Shown in pieces: positions 7,357 through 16,005 of a stretch of 64,000 bases of DNA. The stretch comes from Rhizorhabdus sp049889055. Its GTDB lineage: Bacteria; Pseudomonadota; Alphaproteobacteria; Sphingomonadales; Sphingomonadaceae. The notes below the pieces were generated by a model, which saw only the letters and a list, made by a program, of their open reading frames with translations, was not told the origin of the DNA and searched no databases. Where the stretch lies: positions 1 to 64,000 of the forward strand of contig NZ_JBLTWO010000002.1 in assembly GCF_049889055.1 (NCBI RefSeq). Direction: 5' to 3'. Made by a program: the position numbers and the translations under genes. Within the stretch, counting starts at the first letter, position 1. Every line of letters begins with the position of its first letter.

Positions 7357-8772
7357 TCAGGCGGCGGCGAGGGTCTCGCCGGCATAGCGGAAGATGGTGT
7401 TGCCTTCCCCCGACCGCTTGGCTTCGTACATCAGCTTGTCGGCGGCCTCCAATATGTCATCCCAGTGTGGATAGGCCTTGCCGTCGATCATCACGGCGCC
7501 CGCGCTGACGCCGATCGACCAGGGGCGCAGGCGGCATAGGTCGGCAATCTCTGCCTGGAAATGCGCAATGATCTCAAGAGCTCGCTCGCGGTCGATGTCG
7601 GGCATCAGCAGGACGAACTCGTCACCGGCGATCCGGCAGATCGAGTCCTGCGAACGCATCGATCGCTCCAGGCAGGCGGCGACGTCCGACAGGCATCGGT
7701 CCCCCTCTGCATGGCCGTAGCGGTCGTTGACCGCCTTGAAGCCGTCGAGATCGAGATAGGCGATGACCGTCGGGCGACCGGGCTTGCGGCCGAACTCGCT
7801 CTTGAAATGTTCGATCAGCCAGCGGCGGTTCGGCAAGCCGGTCAGCGGATCGTGCAGAGCCCTTTGCTCTGCCGCCTTTCTCTGTCCGATATCCTCCACG
7901 ACGGCGACGAAAAACTCTGGCTTGCCGTGCTCGTCGCGGACCAGCGACACGGTCAGATTGGTCCACACCGCGCTGCCGTCCGACCGGATATAGCGCTTTT
8001 CGAGCATATAGGACGTCGAACGGCCCGACAGCAGGGCCTCGACATGGCGGACATCCGCTTCCAGATCGGCCTCATGGGTGATCTGCTGATAGCTGCTGTT
8101 CAGCAACATGGCGCGCGATCGCCCGATGACCTCGCAGAATTTGTCGTTCACCAGCAGGAAGCTGCCGTCCATCCCGACATGCGCCATGCCCACGGCGGCC
8201 TGCTCGAAGGTCGCGCGGAAGCGTTTGCCCATATGTTCGAGCGCACGATAGGCATCGTCGCGTTCCAGCGCCGCCAGTCCGGTCACGATCGTGCCTGCCA
8301 GCAACTGAGCGACGAGAAATTCCTCGTCACCGAAGCAATCGGCCTCGTGACCGAACAGCTTCAACGTACCGACGGCGCTGCCCTCGTAAAGGATCGGTGC
8401 GAGGATGATCGATCCGATCCCCGCCTTGCGGCAGAAGTCCGCATCCACACGATCATCGGCTTGAGTGTCGCGGCACAGCTGGCCGCGCTTTCCATCGATG
8501 CACTGACGGAAAAGTTCGCCGGTGACGGGTTGGCGCTGACCGAAATAGGCTGCGGCGGCCCCGCTCGCGGCCCGGCATTCGCGCTCGTCGAGATCGCACA
8601 GGTCGATCATCGCGCCGCTGGCGGTTAGCACCATGCGCAGCGCGCGCTCGACCACGAGCTGCATCAGCTCTCGGAGATCGCTTTCGATCGTGCTCGCCAT
8701 CGATTGCAAGGCGAGCAGTTCGTGCGACCAGCTGGGATCAAGCCGGACATCCGGCATCGAAGCAAACTCCAC
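7357..8772 (-). CDS. GAF-PAS-GGDEF diguanylate cyclase
   Basis: The enzyme joins two GTP molecules into cyclic di-GMP, the second messenger for the switch between motile and sessile life. The 471-residue protein has a GAF sensor (about residues 30-170), a PAS domain (about 185-300, FEQAAVGMAHVG to VEDIGQRK) and a GGDEF domain (from HDPLTGLPNRR to the end). The active-site loop reads AGDEF at about residues 382-386, a common functional variant, and RSQD five residues upstream matches the RxxD product-inhibition site. There are no transmembrane segments, so it is a cytoplasmic sensor; its ligand is unknown. Confidence 0.93.
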   Translation of the reverse strand: MEFASMPDVRLDPSWSHELLALQSMASTIESDLRELMQLVVERALRMVLTASGAMIDLCDLDERECRAASGAAAAYFGQRQPVTGELFRQCIDGKRGQLCRDTQADDRVDADFCRKAGIGSIILAPILYEGSAVGTLKLFGHEADCFGDEEFLVAQLLAGTIVTGLAALERDDAYRALEHMGKRFRATFEQAAVGMAHVGMDGSFLLVNDKFCEVIGRSRAMLLNSSYQQITHEADLEADVRHVEALLSGRSTSYMLEKRYIRSDGSAVWTNLTVSLVRDEHGKPEFFVAVVEDIGQRKAAEQRALHDPLTGLPNRRWLIEHFKSEFGRKPGRPTVIAYLDLDGFKAVNDRYGHAEGDRCLSDVAACLERSMRSQDSICRIAGDEFVLLMPDIDRERALEIIAHFQAEIADLCRLRPWSIGVSAGAVMIDGKAYPHWDDILEAADKLMYEAKRSGEGNTIFRYAGETLAAA

Positions 8773-8901
8773 TCGTACAGGTCGGCGCCTTTACAGCATG
8801 ACGTGCAGAGATGAAAAATTCCTTCGCAGACGCGGGGCGTCAATTAGTCGAACTTTACTGGTTAACGTCGCTCGGACCGGCCGCTCTGGAGTGGCGCGGG
8901 C

Positions 8902-9237
8902 CTACTCCGCAGCCAAAGCGTCGGCCGACTCGTCGTGGGTCTTGCCTTCGACGATGACCGTCAGATGCTCGACCCGCGGAGGGTTCTGGAAGAAGGGGCC
9001 GCACAGCCGGCGCCACTGCAGGAAGGCATCGGAGTTGCGGAATTCGACCATATGGTCTTCGATTGTCTCCCACTCGACGAACATGCGATAGCGGCTGGGT
9101 TGTTCCATCGACCGGTGCAGGCGGAAAGCGAGGCAACCCTTCGAGGCGAGAAAGAGATCCTTGGCGACGGCGGCGGCGGCTTCGAAATCCCGCTCCTGTC
9201 CCGGCTTGATGTCGATTTCAGCCAGTTCCTTGATCAT
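8902..9237 (-). CDS. ABM-superfamily (antibiotic biosynthesis monooxygenase-like) protein
   Basis: The 111-residue protein is a single dimeric alpha-beta barrel domain of the ABM/YgiN type: IDIKPGQERDFEAA, then FRLHRSMEQPSRYRMFVEWE, and HMVEFRNSDAFLQWRRL. Members range from quinol monooxygenases to heme-degrading enzymes and stress proteins, and substrate cannot be predicted from sequence. The gene stands alone between the cyclase and the serine hydrolase gene. A standard start at MIKELAEIDIKPG is used. Confidence 0.85.
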   Translation of the reverse strand: MIKELAEIDIKPGQERDFEAAAAVAKDLFLASKGCLAFRLHRSMEQPSRYRMFVEWETIEDHMVEFRNSDAFLQWRRLCGPFFQNPPRVEHLTVIVEGKTHDESADALAAE

Positions 9238-9502
9238 CCCATCCTCCCGTTGCCGGATGCATGTCCAAAAGGGCGTGAGAGGTCAACGGATTACATCCGC
9301 AATCGGTGCTTTTCCGGGCGGACTCGCATCGGCGAGGCCGGCTGCGGTGGACGGGGGCGTCGAAACGGCCATGCGATGAAGCCGGGCCTTCCGGCGATGG
9401 ATGCGATGGTGCATGGGGGGATTGTTGGCTGTCGAGCGGCAGGGTGTCCTCTGCCCCCGATCAAGGCCGTTGTTCGATCATTCCGCAGGTTCCCTTCGCA
9501 CC

Positions 9503-10813
9503 GTGACATCCGACAAGGTCAAGCCCGCCCGCCCCGACATGCCGCCGAGCGAGAAGCCGGTGGCCACCGTCATCCAGATCGAGCGGGGACTGGTGGTCGC
9601 GGGTGTCGTCTTCCTGGCGGTACTGATCGCGTTCATCGCTGCCGGTGGCATATATCTTCGCCGCGTCAGCGATGCGCCCAAGTCCGGCGCCGAGCGGCTG
9701 TCGGTCGACCTCAGCCGCATCGGCATCAGCAAGGCGGGCCCCCGCCGCATCGACTATGCGCGCCTCGATAGCCGGATGCGGCGGCTGGCCGAGAAGAAAG
9801 CCGTCGTCGGCGTAGCGATCGTGACGGTCGAGAATGGCGAGATCAGCTTCGCCAAGGGCTATGGCGTGACCAGCGACGGGCCGAACGGGCATCCGGTCGA
9901 CGCGCACACCGTCTTCCGCTGGGCGTCGGTGTCGAAGGGTGTGGCATCGACGTTGATCGCCAAGATGGCCGAGCGCAAGATGCTGTCGCTGCGCGATCCG
10001 GTGTCGCGCTGGGCGCCATCGCTCAAGCTGCCGGAGAATGCGCAGGATGTGGCGACGCTCGACAATCTTCTCTCGCAGAGCCTGGGCATCTGGAAGAACG
10101 CCTATGATCAGGACCTGGAGGATGGCCGCGACCCGAAGGAGATACGGAGCCGCCTGAACCAGATCCCGCTGCTGTGCCCGCCGGGCAAATGCTACAGCTA
10201 CCAGAATATCGCCTATGACGCCGCGAGTGAGGCGGCCGAGCGGGCGGGGCGCGCGACCTATGCCGATCTGGTCCAGCGCATGCTGTTCCGCCCGCTGGGC
10301 ATGACCTCGGCGACGCTCAGCCGCGCCGAGCTGGAAGCCTCCGATAATTGGGCGCCTCCGCACCAGGGTCGCCGTGAATTGAAGGTGGCGGACGCCTATT
10401 ATCGCACGCCGGCTGCGGGCGGGATCAATTCGTCGATCATCGATCTCGGCATATGGATGCGGGCGCAGATGGGCGGCGCGCCGCGCGTGCTGTCGCGCAA
10501 GGTGCTGCGCGAGATCCACAGCCCGCGCATCCGCACCTATTCGATCCATCGCCAGCGCGAGTTGGACCAGTCGCTCAAGGATGCGTCTTACGGTCTCGGC
10601 TGGCGCATCTGGCACTATCAGGGGCGCGAGGTGATCGGTCATCGCGGCGCCGTCGACGGCTATCGTTCACTGATCATCTTCGACCCCCTGCTGAAGTCGG
10701 GCGTCGCGATGTTGTGGAACTCCACGGCGGTCGAGCCGACCGGCATGCAGCTGGAGGTGCTCGACATGCTCTACAACCAGCCGTTCAAGGACTGGATGGA
10801 GCTCGACAAATAG
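9503..10813 (+). CDS. Membrane-anchored serine hydrolase, class C beta-lactamase/PBP4* family
   Basis: The product (about 436 residues) has one N-terminal membrane segment (VVAGVVFLAVLIAFIAAG) and a periplasmic beta-lactamase-related domain. The catalytic triad motifs are visible: SVSK (SxxK) in FRWASVSKGVAS, the tyrosine motif SYQN in KCYSYQNIAYD, and HRG in IGHRGAVDGY in place of KTG. The family includes D-aminopeptidases, esterases and peptidoglycan-related enzymes; true beta-lactam hydrolysis is not implied. The start is uncertain: GTG 9503 or ATG 9539, neither with a strong Shine-Dalgarno sequence. Confidence 0.88.
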   Translation: MTSDKVKPARPDMPPSEKPVATVIQIERGLVVAGVVFLAVLIAFIAAGGIYLRRVSDAPKSGAERLSVDLSRIGISKAGPRRIDYARLDSRMRRLAEKKAVVGVAIVTVENGEISFAKGYGVTSDGPNGHPVDAHTVFRWASVSKGVASTLIAKMAERKMLSLRDPVSRWAPSLKLPENAQDVATLDNLLSQSLGIWKNAYDQDLEDGRDPKEIRSRLNQIPLLCPPGKCYSYQNIAYDAASEAAERAGRATYADLVQRMLFRPLGMTSATLSRAELEASDNWAPPHQGRRELKVADAYYRTPAAGGINSSIIDLGIWMRAQMGGAPRVLSRKVLREIHSPRIRTYSIHRQRELDQSLKDASYGLGWRIWHYQGREVIGHRGAVDGYRSLIIFDPLLKSGVAMLWNSTAVEPTGMQLEVLDMLYNQPFKDWMELDK

Positions 10814-10941
10814 AACTTTTTAGCTTTTGTGCGTAGGCGAAGCCTCGTCGGTCGACGGCTGGCGTTCGCGCGTCACCGCTGCACGGAAAGTTTGCGGCAC
10901 ATGCGAAAAGCGCAACTTTCGGAGATGATGATCAGTCTGCT

Positions 10942-10969
10942 TTGACATTATCGCGCCGTTGGCTAGATC
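10942..10969 (+). promoter_or_regulatory. Candidate sigma-70-type promoter of leuC
   Basis: A perfect -35 hexamer TTGACA (10942-10947) is followed after 16 bp by TAGATC (10964-10969), a weak -10. Initiation about 7 bp downstream would fall at or next to the leuC ATG at 10977, giving a leaderless message. No Shine-Dalgarno sequence precedes that ATG, which fits. The -10 match is only partial, so this is an inference. Confidence 0.5.
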
Positions 10970-10976
10970 GGCGCGC

Positions 10977-12416
10977 ATGTCCAGCAAGCCACGCACCCTC
11001 TACGAGAAGATTTGGGACGCCCATGTCGTCGAGCGCCGCGACGACGGGACCTGCCTTATCTATATCGATCGCCACCTCGTTCACGAGGTCACCAGTCCCC
11101 AGGCGTTCGAGGCGCTGCGCGTCGCGGGACGCAAGCTGCGCCGGCCCGACCTGACGCTGGCGGTGCCGGACCATAATCTTCCGACCACGCCGCGGCTCGA
11201 TGCCGAGGGGCGCCGCGTGCCGATCGCCGATCCCGAATCGGCTGCGCAGCTCTCCGCGCTGGAGAAGAACGCGCCGGAGTTCGGCGTTCGCTACATCGAC
11301 GCGACCGATGCCGAGCAGGGCATCGTCCATGTCGTCGGCCCCGAGCAGGGATTCTCGCTCCCCGGCACCACGATCGTCTGCGGCGACAGCCATACCGCTT
11401 CGCATGGTGGTCTCGGCGCGCTCGCCTTCGGCATCGGCACGTCTGAGATCGAACATGTCATGGCGACCCAGACGCTGCTCCTCGCCCAGTCCAAGTCGAT
11501 GGAAGTGCGCGTCGAGGGCAAGCTGGGCCTGGGTGTGTCGCCCAAGGATGTCGTCCTGCACATCATCGGCGTGATCGGCGCCGCCGGTGGCACGGGCTAT
11601 GTCATCGAATATACCGGCAACGTCTTCCGCGAGATGTCGATCGAAGGCCGTCTGACCGTCTGCAACATGTCGATCGAGGGCGGCGCGCGCGCGGGCCTGA
11701 TCGCGCCTGACGAGACGACCTTTGCCTATATCCAGGGCCGGCCGATGGCGCCGAAGGGGGCCGAGTGGGACAAGGCGCTCGCCTGGTGGAAGACGCTGCC
11801 GACCGACGCGGGGGCGAGCTATGACAAGGTCGTCGTGATCGACGCGGCCGACATCGCGCCGAGCCTCACCTGGGGCACCAGCCCGGAAGACGTCATTCCG
11901 GTGACGGGCGTCGTGCCCGATCCGTCGAGCTTCGCCGACGCGTCCAAGCAGATCGCCGCGCAGAAGTCGCTCGACTATATGGGCCTGACCCCCGGAACCC
12001 CGATCGAGCAGGTCGAGGTCCAGCATGTCTTCATCGGCAGCTGTACCAACAGCCGGATCGAGGATCTTCGCGCTGCCGCCGACATCGCGCGGGGCCGCAA
12101 GGTCGCGGCGAACATCCGCCAGGCGCTGATCGTGCCGGGCTCGGGCCTGGTCAAGCGCCAGGCCGAGGAAGAGGGCCTCGATCGCATCTTCATCGATGCG
12201 GGCTTCGAATGGCGCGAGCCGGGCTGCTCGATGTGTCTGGCAATGAACCCCGACAAGGTTCCCGCCGGCGAACGCTGCGCCTCGACCTCAAACCGCAATT
12301 TCGTCGGCCGCCAGGGTCCGGGTGCGCGCACCCATCTCGTCTCGCCGGCGATGGCGGCGGCGGCGGCGGTGACCGGCCGGCTGGCGGACGTTCGCACGCT
12401 GGAACCGCTCGGATGA
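10977..12416 (+). CDS. leuC: 3-isopropylmalate dehydratase large subunit
   Basis: LeuC with LeuD isomerises 2-isopropylmalate to 3-isopropylmalate in leucine biosynthesis. The 479-residue protein is an aconitase-type enzyme: substrate motif VCGDSHTASHGGLGA (from about residue 132) and [4Fe-4S] ligands in FIGSCTNSRIED and PGCSMCLAMN. An in-frame TTG lies 18 bp upstream, but the ATG at 10977 matches the family start (MSSKPRTLYEKIWDAHVV). The stop codon overlaps the next gene by 4 bp (ATGA), and leuD follows that gene, so the three form an operon. Confidence 0.97.
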   Translation: MSSKPRTLYEKIWDAHVVERRDDGTCLIYIDRHLVHEVTSPQAFEALRVAGRKLRRPDLTLAVPDHNLPTTPRLDAEGRRVPIADPESAAQLSALEKNAPEFGVRYIDATDAEQGIVHVVGPEQGFSLPGTTIVCGDSHTASHGGLGALAFGIGTSEIEHVMATQTLLLAQSKSMEVRVEGKLGLGVSPKDVVLHIIGVIGAAGGTGYVIEYTGNVFREMSIEGRLTVCNMSIEGGARAGLIAPDETTFAYIQGRPMAPKGAEWDKALAWWKTLPTDAGASYDKVVVIDAADIAPSLTWGTSPEDVIPVTGVVPDPSSFADASKQIAAQKSLDYMGLTPGTPIEQVEVQHVFIGSCTNSRIEDLRAAADIARGRKVAANIRQALIVPGSGLVKRQAEEEGLDRIFIDAGFEWREPGCSMCLAMNPDKVPAGERCASTSNRNFVGRQGPGARTHLVSPAMAAAAAVTGRLADVRTLEPLG

Positions 12417-13240
12417 TCCGCACGCTCGCGGTCGCAGCGGCTATCGGCCTGTGGGCCGGTGGCGCGGCTGCAGCCACGCCCGGCACCGTCGAGAAGCTGT
12501 GGCGGCTCGATTGCGGGAAGGTGAGCGTCAACCAGCTCAACATCTTCTCGGACACGCAGTCCTACACCGGGCAGACGCGCGAGCTGGTCGGCAGCTGCTA
12601 CCTGATCAAGGATGGCAATGCCTATATGCTGTGGGACACCGGGCTTCCGGCGTCCGCGCGCGGTGCGAAGGCCGATCCCAGCCAGCCGATGAACGCGCGG
12701 CTCGACCGGACGATCGTCGAGCAGCTGGCGCAGATCGGGGTCAAGCCCGAGCAGATCGGCCTGGTTGGCATCAGTCATTATCATTTCGACCACACCGGCC
12801 AGGCCGCTGACTTTCCTAAGGCCAAGCTGGTCATCGGGGCAGGGGACCTCAAGGTCGCGCGCGCCGACCCGGCGGTCGGCAGGCCGATCGCGCCCTGGCT
12901 GGCGGACGGCGCCAAGGTCGAGGGCGTCGAGGGCGACAAGGACCTGTTCGGCGACGGCAGCGTCGTGATGATCGCCCTCGGCGGGCATACGCCGGGGCAT
13001 CATGGATTGCTCGTGCGCCTGCCGAGCGGGCGGATCGTTCTGCTGTCGGGCGACGTCGCGCATTTCCACGAAAATCTCGACAGCGATGGCGTTCCGACCT
13101 TCAACGTCGACCGCGCCGATTCGCTGGCGGCGATGGACCGTTTCCGCAAGCTCGGCGCTTCGCTGAAGGCGGTGTCGATCATCCAGCATGATCCCCGCGA
13201 CGTCGCGAAGCTGCCCGCCTTTCCCGAAGGAGCCGAATGA
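12413..13240 (+). CDS. Periplasmic metallo-beta-lactamase-fold hydrolase (AHL-lactonase-like)
   Basis: A cleavable signal peptide (MIRTLAVAAAIGLWAGGAAAA) precedes a 250-residue MBL-fold domain with the metal motif HYHFDH (about residue 120) and further ligands in GGHTPGHH and LSGDVAHF. The spacing resembles N-acyl homoserine lactonases and related lactonases, but the substrate is unknown and a quorum-quenching role is only a possibility. It is wedged between leuC and leuD, with ATGA overlaps at both ends, so it is co-translated with the isopropylmalate dehydratase subunits even though it is predicted to be exported. Confidence 0.88.
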   Translation: MIRTLAVAAAIGLWAGGAAAATPGTVEKLWRLDCGKVSVNQLNIFSDTQSYTGQTRELVGSCYLIKDGNAYMLWDTGLPASARGAKADPSQPMNARLDRTIVEQLAQIGVKPEQIGLVGISHYHFDHTGQAADFPKAKLVIGAGDLKVARADPAVGRPIAPWLADGAKVEGVEGDKDLFGDGSVVMIALGGHTPGHHGLLVRLPSGRIVLLSGDVAHFHENLDSDGVPTFNVDRADSLAAMDRFRKLGASLKAVSIIQHDPRDVAKLPAFPEGAE

Positions 13241-13818
13241 TGAATCCGATCCGCGAGATCGAGGGGCGGGCCTATCCGCTCGGCCTGAAGAATGTCGACA
13301 CCGACGTGATCATCCCGGCGCCCTATCTGAAGACGATCACCCGCAAGGGGCTCGGCAAGGGCGCATTCGAATCGATCCGCGCGCAGCCGGGCAATGTGTT
13401 CGACAATCCCGAATATGCCGGCGCGAACATCGTGATCGCCGGTGACAATTTCGGCTGCGGGTCCAGCCGCGAACATGCCGCCTGGGCGCTGGCCGACATG
13501 GGTGTCGAAGCGGTCATCGCACCGAGCTTCTCGGATATCTTCTCGGGCAATGCGTTCAAGAACGGCATCCTGACGGTGGTCCTGCCGCAGGAAGCGGTCG
13601 ACCGGTTGCTCGAAGTGGCGAAGACCCACCCGATCGCGATCGACCTCGACCAGCAGTCGGTGACGACGCCCTTCCAGGACCGCTTCACCTTCGAGATCGA
13701 TCCGTTCCGCAAATATTGCCTGCTCAACGGCCTCGACGAGGTCGGCATGACGATGGCACGCGATGTCGCCATATCGGGCTATGAGCAGAAGATGGCGGCC
13801 GAGCGCCCCTGGCTCTGA
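13237..13818 (+). CDS. leuD: 3-isopropylmalate dehydratase small subunit
   Basis: LeuD provides the swivelling domain that closes over the LeuC active site. The 193-residue length is standard, with the signature NVDTDVIIPAPYLK near the start and GDNFGCGSSREHAAWAL around residue 70. Two adjacent ATG codons exist (13237 and 13240); the first overlaps the upstream stop as ATGA and is chosen. leuB is not in the visible downstream region. Confidence 0.97.
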   Translation: MMNPIREIEGRAYPLGLKNVDTDVIIPAPYLKTITRKGLGKGAFESIRAQPGNVFDNPEYAGANIVIAGDNFGCGSSREHAAWALADMGVEAVIAPSFSDIFSGNAFKNGILTVVLPQEAVDRLLEVAKTHPIAIDLDQQSVTTPFQDRFTFEIDPFRKYCLLNGLDEVGMTMARDVAISGYEQKMAAERPWL

Positions 13819-13903
13819 CGGCTGCGGGCCGGTCGCTGCGCAGTTGCGCGGGGCGGGCCGGATGCCTATCTGAGCGGGAGACCACAGGCGAACAGGGATT
13901 CAG

Positions 13904-14227
13904 ATGACCACTTTCGACGATCGCGAACAGGCCTTCGAAAACAAGTTCGCCCATGATCAGGAGATGGCCTTCCGCATCACCGCGCGGCGCAACCGCCTCG
14001 TGGGGCAATGGGCCGCCGACATGATGAAGCTGACGGCCGAAGAGACCGACAGCTATGCCAAGTCGGTCGTCCAGGCCGATTTCGAGGAAGCCGGTGACGA
14101 GGATGTGATTCGCAAGATTCTCGGCGACCTCACCTCGGCCGGTGTCGAGATCGACGAAGCCGCGATCCGCACGGCGTTGGAGGCAAAGGCCGTCGAGGCG
14201 CGCCGCCAGCTGATGGAAGGCAAGTAA
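13904..14227 (+). CDS. DUF1476 protein, F1-ATPase zeta inhibitor subunit homolog
   Basis: The 107-residue, charged, helical protein starts MTTFDDREQAFENKFAHDQE and continues FRITARRNRLVGQWAA, the hallmark of DUF1476. In Paracoccus this family is the zeta subunit whose N-terminal segment inhibits ATP hydrolysis by F1-ATPase while its C-terminal helical bundle binds the enzyme. In other alphaproteobacteria the inhibitory effect can be weak, so the strength of regulation here is unknown. It is followed 3 bp later by bolA and then grxD in the same direction. Confidence 0.9.
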   Translation: MTTFDDREQAFENKFAHDQEMAFRITARRNRLVGQWAADMMKLTAEETDSYAKSVVQADFEEAGDEDVIRKILGDLTSAGVEIDEAAIRTALEAKAVEARRQLMEGK

Positions 14228-14230
14228 GTC

Positions 14231-14464
14231 ATGCCGATGGCCGCGTCCGACATCGAGGCGATGATCAAGGCCGCGCTGCCCGACGCCCAGGTCGAGATCA
14301 CGGATCTTGCCGGCGACGGCGATCATTATTCGGCGCGGGTCGTGAGCGAGAGCTTTCGCGGCCTCTCCCGGATCAGTCAGCAGCGTCTGGTCTATGATGC
14401 GCTGGGCGGGCGGATGGGCGGCGTGCTTCACGCGCTGCAGCTGAGCACCGGCATACCCGATTGA
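14231..14464 (+). CDS. BolA-family protein
   Basis: BolA proteins form [2Fe-2S]-bridged complexes with monothiol glutaredoxins and take part in iron-sulfur cluster handling. The 77-residue protein has the BolA core: an N-terminal helix (IEAMIKAALPDAQVEITDL), an HYSARVVSESF strand pair, and SRISQQRLVYDAL. The conserved histidine of the IbaG/BolA type is seen in GVLHALQL. The gene lies between DUF1476 and the CGFS glutaredoxin gene, its expected physical partner. Either of the first two Met codons could be used. Confidence 0.93.
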   Translation: MPMAASDIEAMIKAALPDAQVEITDLAGDGDHYSARVVSESFRGLSRISQQRLVYDALGGRMGGVLHALQLSTGIPD

Positions 14465-14530
14465 TTTTTTGAAGAGCTTCGCGGCAGTTGGTCATCCGAT
14501 TGTCGCGCAAATGTTCTAGGGAGTTTCGCA

Positions 14531-14860
14531 ATGAGTGACGACGTTCAGGCCCGTATCGCGACGGCGGTCAGTTCGGCCGACGTTCTTCTGTTCATGAAGG
14601 GCACTCCGCTGTTCCCGCAGTGCGGCTTTTCCAGCCGCGCCATCGCGATCCTCGAGCATCTCGGGGTCGAATATGCGACGATCGACGTGCTCCAGGATCC
14701 CGGCATCCGCCAGGGCATCAAGGAGTTCTCCGACTGGCCGACCATCCCGCAGCTTTATGTGAAGGGTGAGTTCATCGGCGGTTCGGACATCATGATGGAA
14801 ATGTACGAGGCCGGCGAACTGGCCGATCTGCTCGAAGAGAAGGGCGTGCCGCACGCCTGA
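14531..14860 (+). CDS. grxD: Monothiol glutaredoxin, Grx4/GrxD type
   Basis: This 109-residue CGFS glutaredoxin binds and transfers [2Fe-2S] clusters with glutathione and pairs with BolA. The active site CGFS is at residue 31 (FPQCGFSSRAI), preceded by FMKGTP; the TIPQLYVKGEFIGGSDI glutathione-binding segment follows. A GGGAG sequence about 10 bp upstream of the ATG gives a good ribosome binding site. It sits directly after bolA, supporting a functional pair. Confidence 0.96.
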   Translation: MSDDVQARIATAVSSADVLLFMKGTPLFPQCGFSSRAIAILEHLGVEYATIDVLQDPGIRQGIKEFSDWPTIPQLYVKGEFIGGSDIMMEMYEAGELADLLEEKGVPHA

Positions 14861-14869
14861 CATGACCCG

Positions 14870-15910
14870 ATGCGCCGCCTCTTTCCTCTGATCGTGGCGG
14901 CGCTGATGGCGTCCACTCTCGACGCGCGAACGGTGATCATCGCGCATCGCGGTGCATCCGGCCTGCGCCCGGAACATACGGCGGCGGCTTACAAGCTGGC
15001 GATCGAACAGGGCGCCGACTTTATAGAGCCCGATCTGGTGATGACGAAGGACGATGTCCTCGTCGTCCGCCACGAAAATGAGATTTCGGGTACGACCGAC
15101 ATCGCCGACCATCCCGAGTTCGCCGATCGCAAGACGACCAAGACGATCGATGGCCGGGCGATCACCGGCTGGTTCACCGAGGATTTCACCCTCGCCGAAC
15201 TCAAGACCTTGCGCGCCCGCGAGCGGCTGCCGGCGATGCGCCCGGGCAATCTCCGCTATGCCGACGAGCGCATCCAGACCTTCGACGAGGTGCTGGCGAT
15301 CGCGAAGGGCGCGCCGCGCCCGGTGGGGGTCTATCCCGAGACCAAGCATCCGAGCTATTTCGCCTCGATCGGCAAGCCGCTCGAAAAGCCGCTGCTCGCG
15401 GCGCTCGCCAGAGCAGGCTTCACCCGGCGCGAGGATCCGGTCTTCATCCAGTCGTTCGAAGTGTCGAACCTGAAGGCGCTGCGCGCGCAGACGGCGATCC
15501 GGCTGGTTCAGCTGATCGATCCCGAAGAGGCGCCGTTCGACCAGCAAATGGCGCACACGGGGCTGACCCCGGCCCGCATGGTGACGCCGGACGGGTTACG
15601 GACGATCGCGACCTATGCCGATGCGATCGGCCCCTACAAGCTGATGATCGAACCGCGCGACGCGGAGGGCAGGGCGCTCGCGCCGACCAGCCTGATTGCC
15701 GATGCGCACGCCGCAGGCCTGCAGGTCCATCCCTGGACCTTCCGCAGCGAAAACGCCTTCCTGCCCGCCGGCGACCGGCGCGGGGTGGGGGATGCCGCGC
15801 GGGGCGATCCGGCGGCCGAATATCGGCGCTTCCTCGACTATGGCGTCGACGGATTGTTCAGCGACTATCCGGGCGACGCCGTCGCTGCGCGCGAAGCCTC
15901 CGGGAAATAG
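14870..15910 (+). CDS. glpQ: Periplasmic glycerophosphodiester phosphodiesterase
   Basis: The enzyme hydrolyses deacylated phospholipids such as glycerophosphocholine to glycerol 3-phosphate and an alcohol. A signal peptide (MRRLFPLIVAALMASTLDA) leads into a GDPD barrel: catalytic HRGASGLRPEHT (about residues 25-36) and metal-binding acidic residues in FIEPDLVMTKDDVLVV, then the barrel end DYGVDGLFSDYP. The length of 346 residues matches GlpQ rather than the shorter cytosolic UgpQ. It begins 9 bp after grxD. A short perfect hairpin (GCCCGGC-GT-GCCGGGC) lies just after the stop at 15917-15932, without a T-run. Confidence 0.92.
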   Translation: MRRLFPLIVAALMASTLDARTVIIAHRGASGLRPEHTAAAYKLAIEQGADFIEPDLVMTKDDVLVVRHENEISGTTDIADHPEFADRKTTKTIDGRAITGWFTEDFTLAELKTLRARERLPAMRPGNLRYADERIQTFDEVLAIAKGAPRPVGVYPETKHPSYFASIGKPLEKPLLAALARAGFTRREDPVFIQSFEVSNLKALRAQTAIRLVQLIDPEEAPFDQQMAHTGLTPARMVTPDGLRTIATYADAIGPYKLMIEPRDAEGRALAPTSLIADAHAAGLQVHPWTFRSENAFLPAGDRRGVGDAARGDPAAEYRRFLDYGVDGLFSDYPGDAVAAREASGK

Positions 15911-15949
15911 CATATCGCCCGGCGTGCCGGGCATCCTGGCGCAACGACC

Positions 15950-15974
15950 GGAACGGAGCGGGTCCTGTCTCGTT
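15950..15974 (+). promoter_or_regulatory. EcfG-type general stress response promoter upstream of the PfpI gene
   Basis: GGAAC (15950-15954) and CGTT (15971-15974) are separated by 16 bp. This is the -35/-10 pattern used by EcfG/SigT, the alphaproteobacterial general stress sigma factor. The downstream ATG at 16006 is 31 bp away, a normal leader length, and the gene is a classic stress-protein type. Confidence 0.65.
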
Positions 15975-16005
15975 CCCCGGCTTCCCAACGCCGAGGACAC
16001 GAGAC

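Noticed and set aside
10899..10943. Possible leucine leader peptide (MRKAQLSEMMISLL) before leuC
   Set aside because: It has only scattered leucines, no attenuator hairpin with a T-run follows, and it runs into the proposed leuC -35 box.
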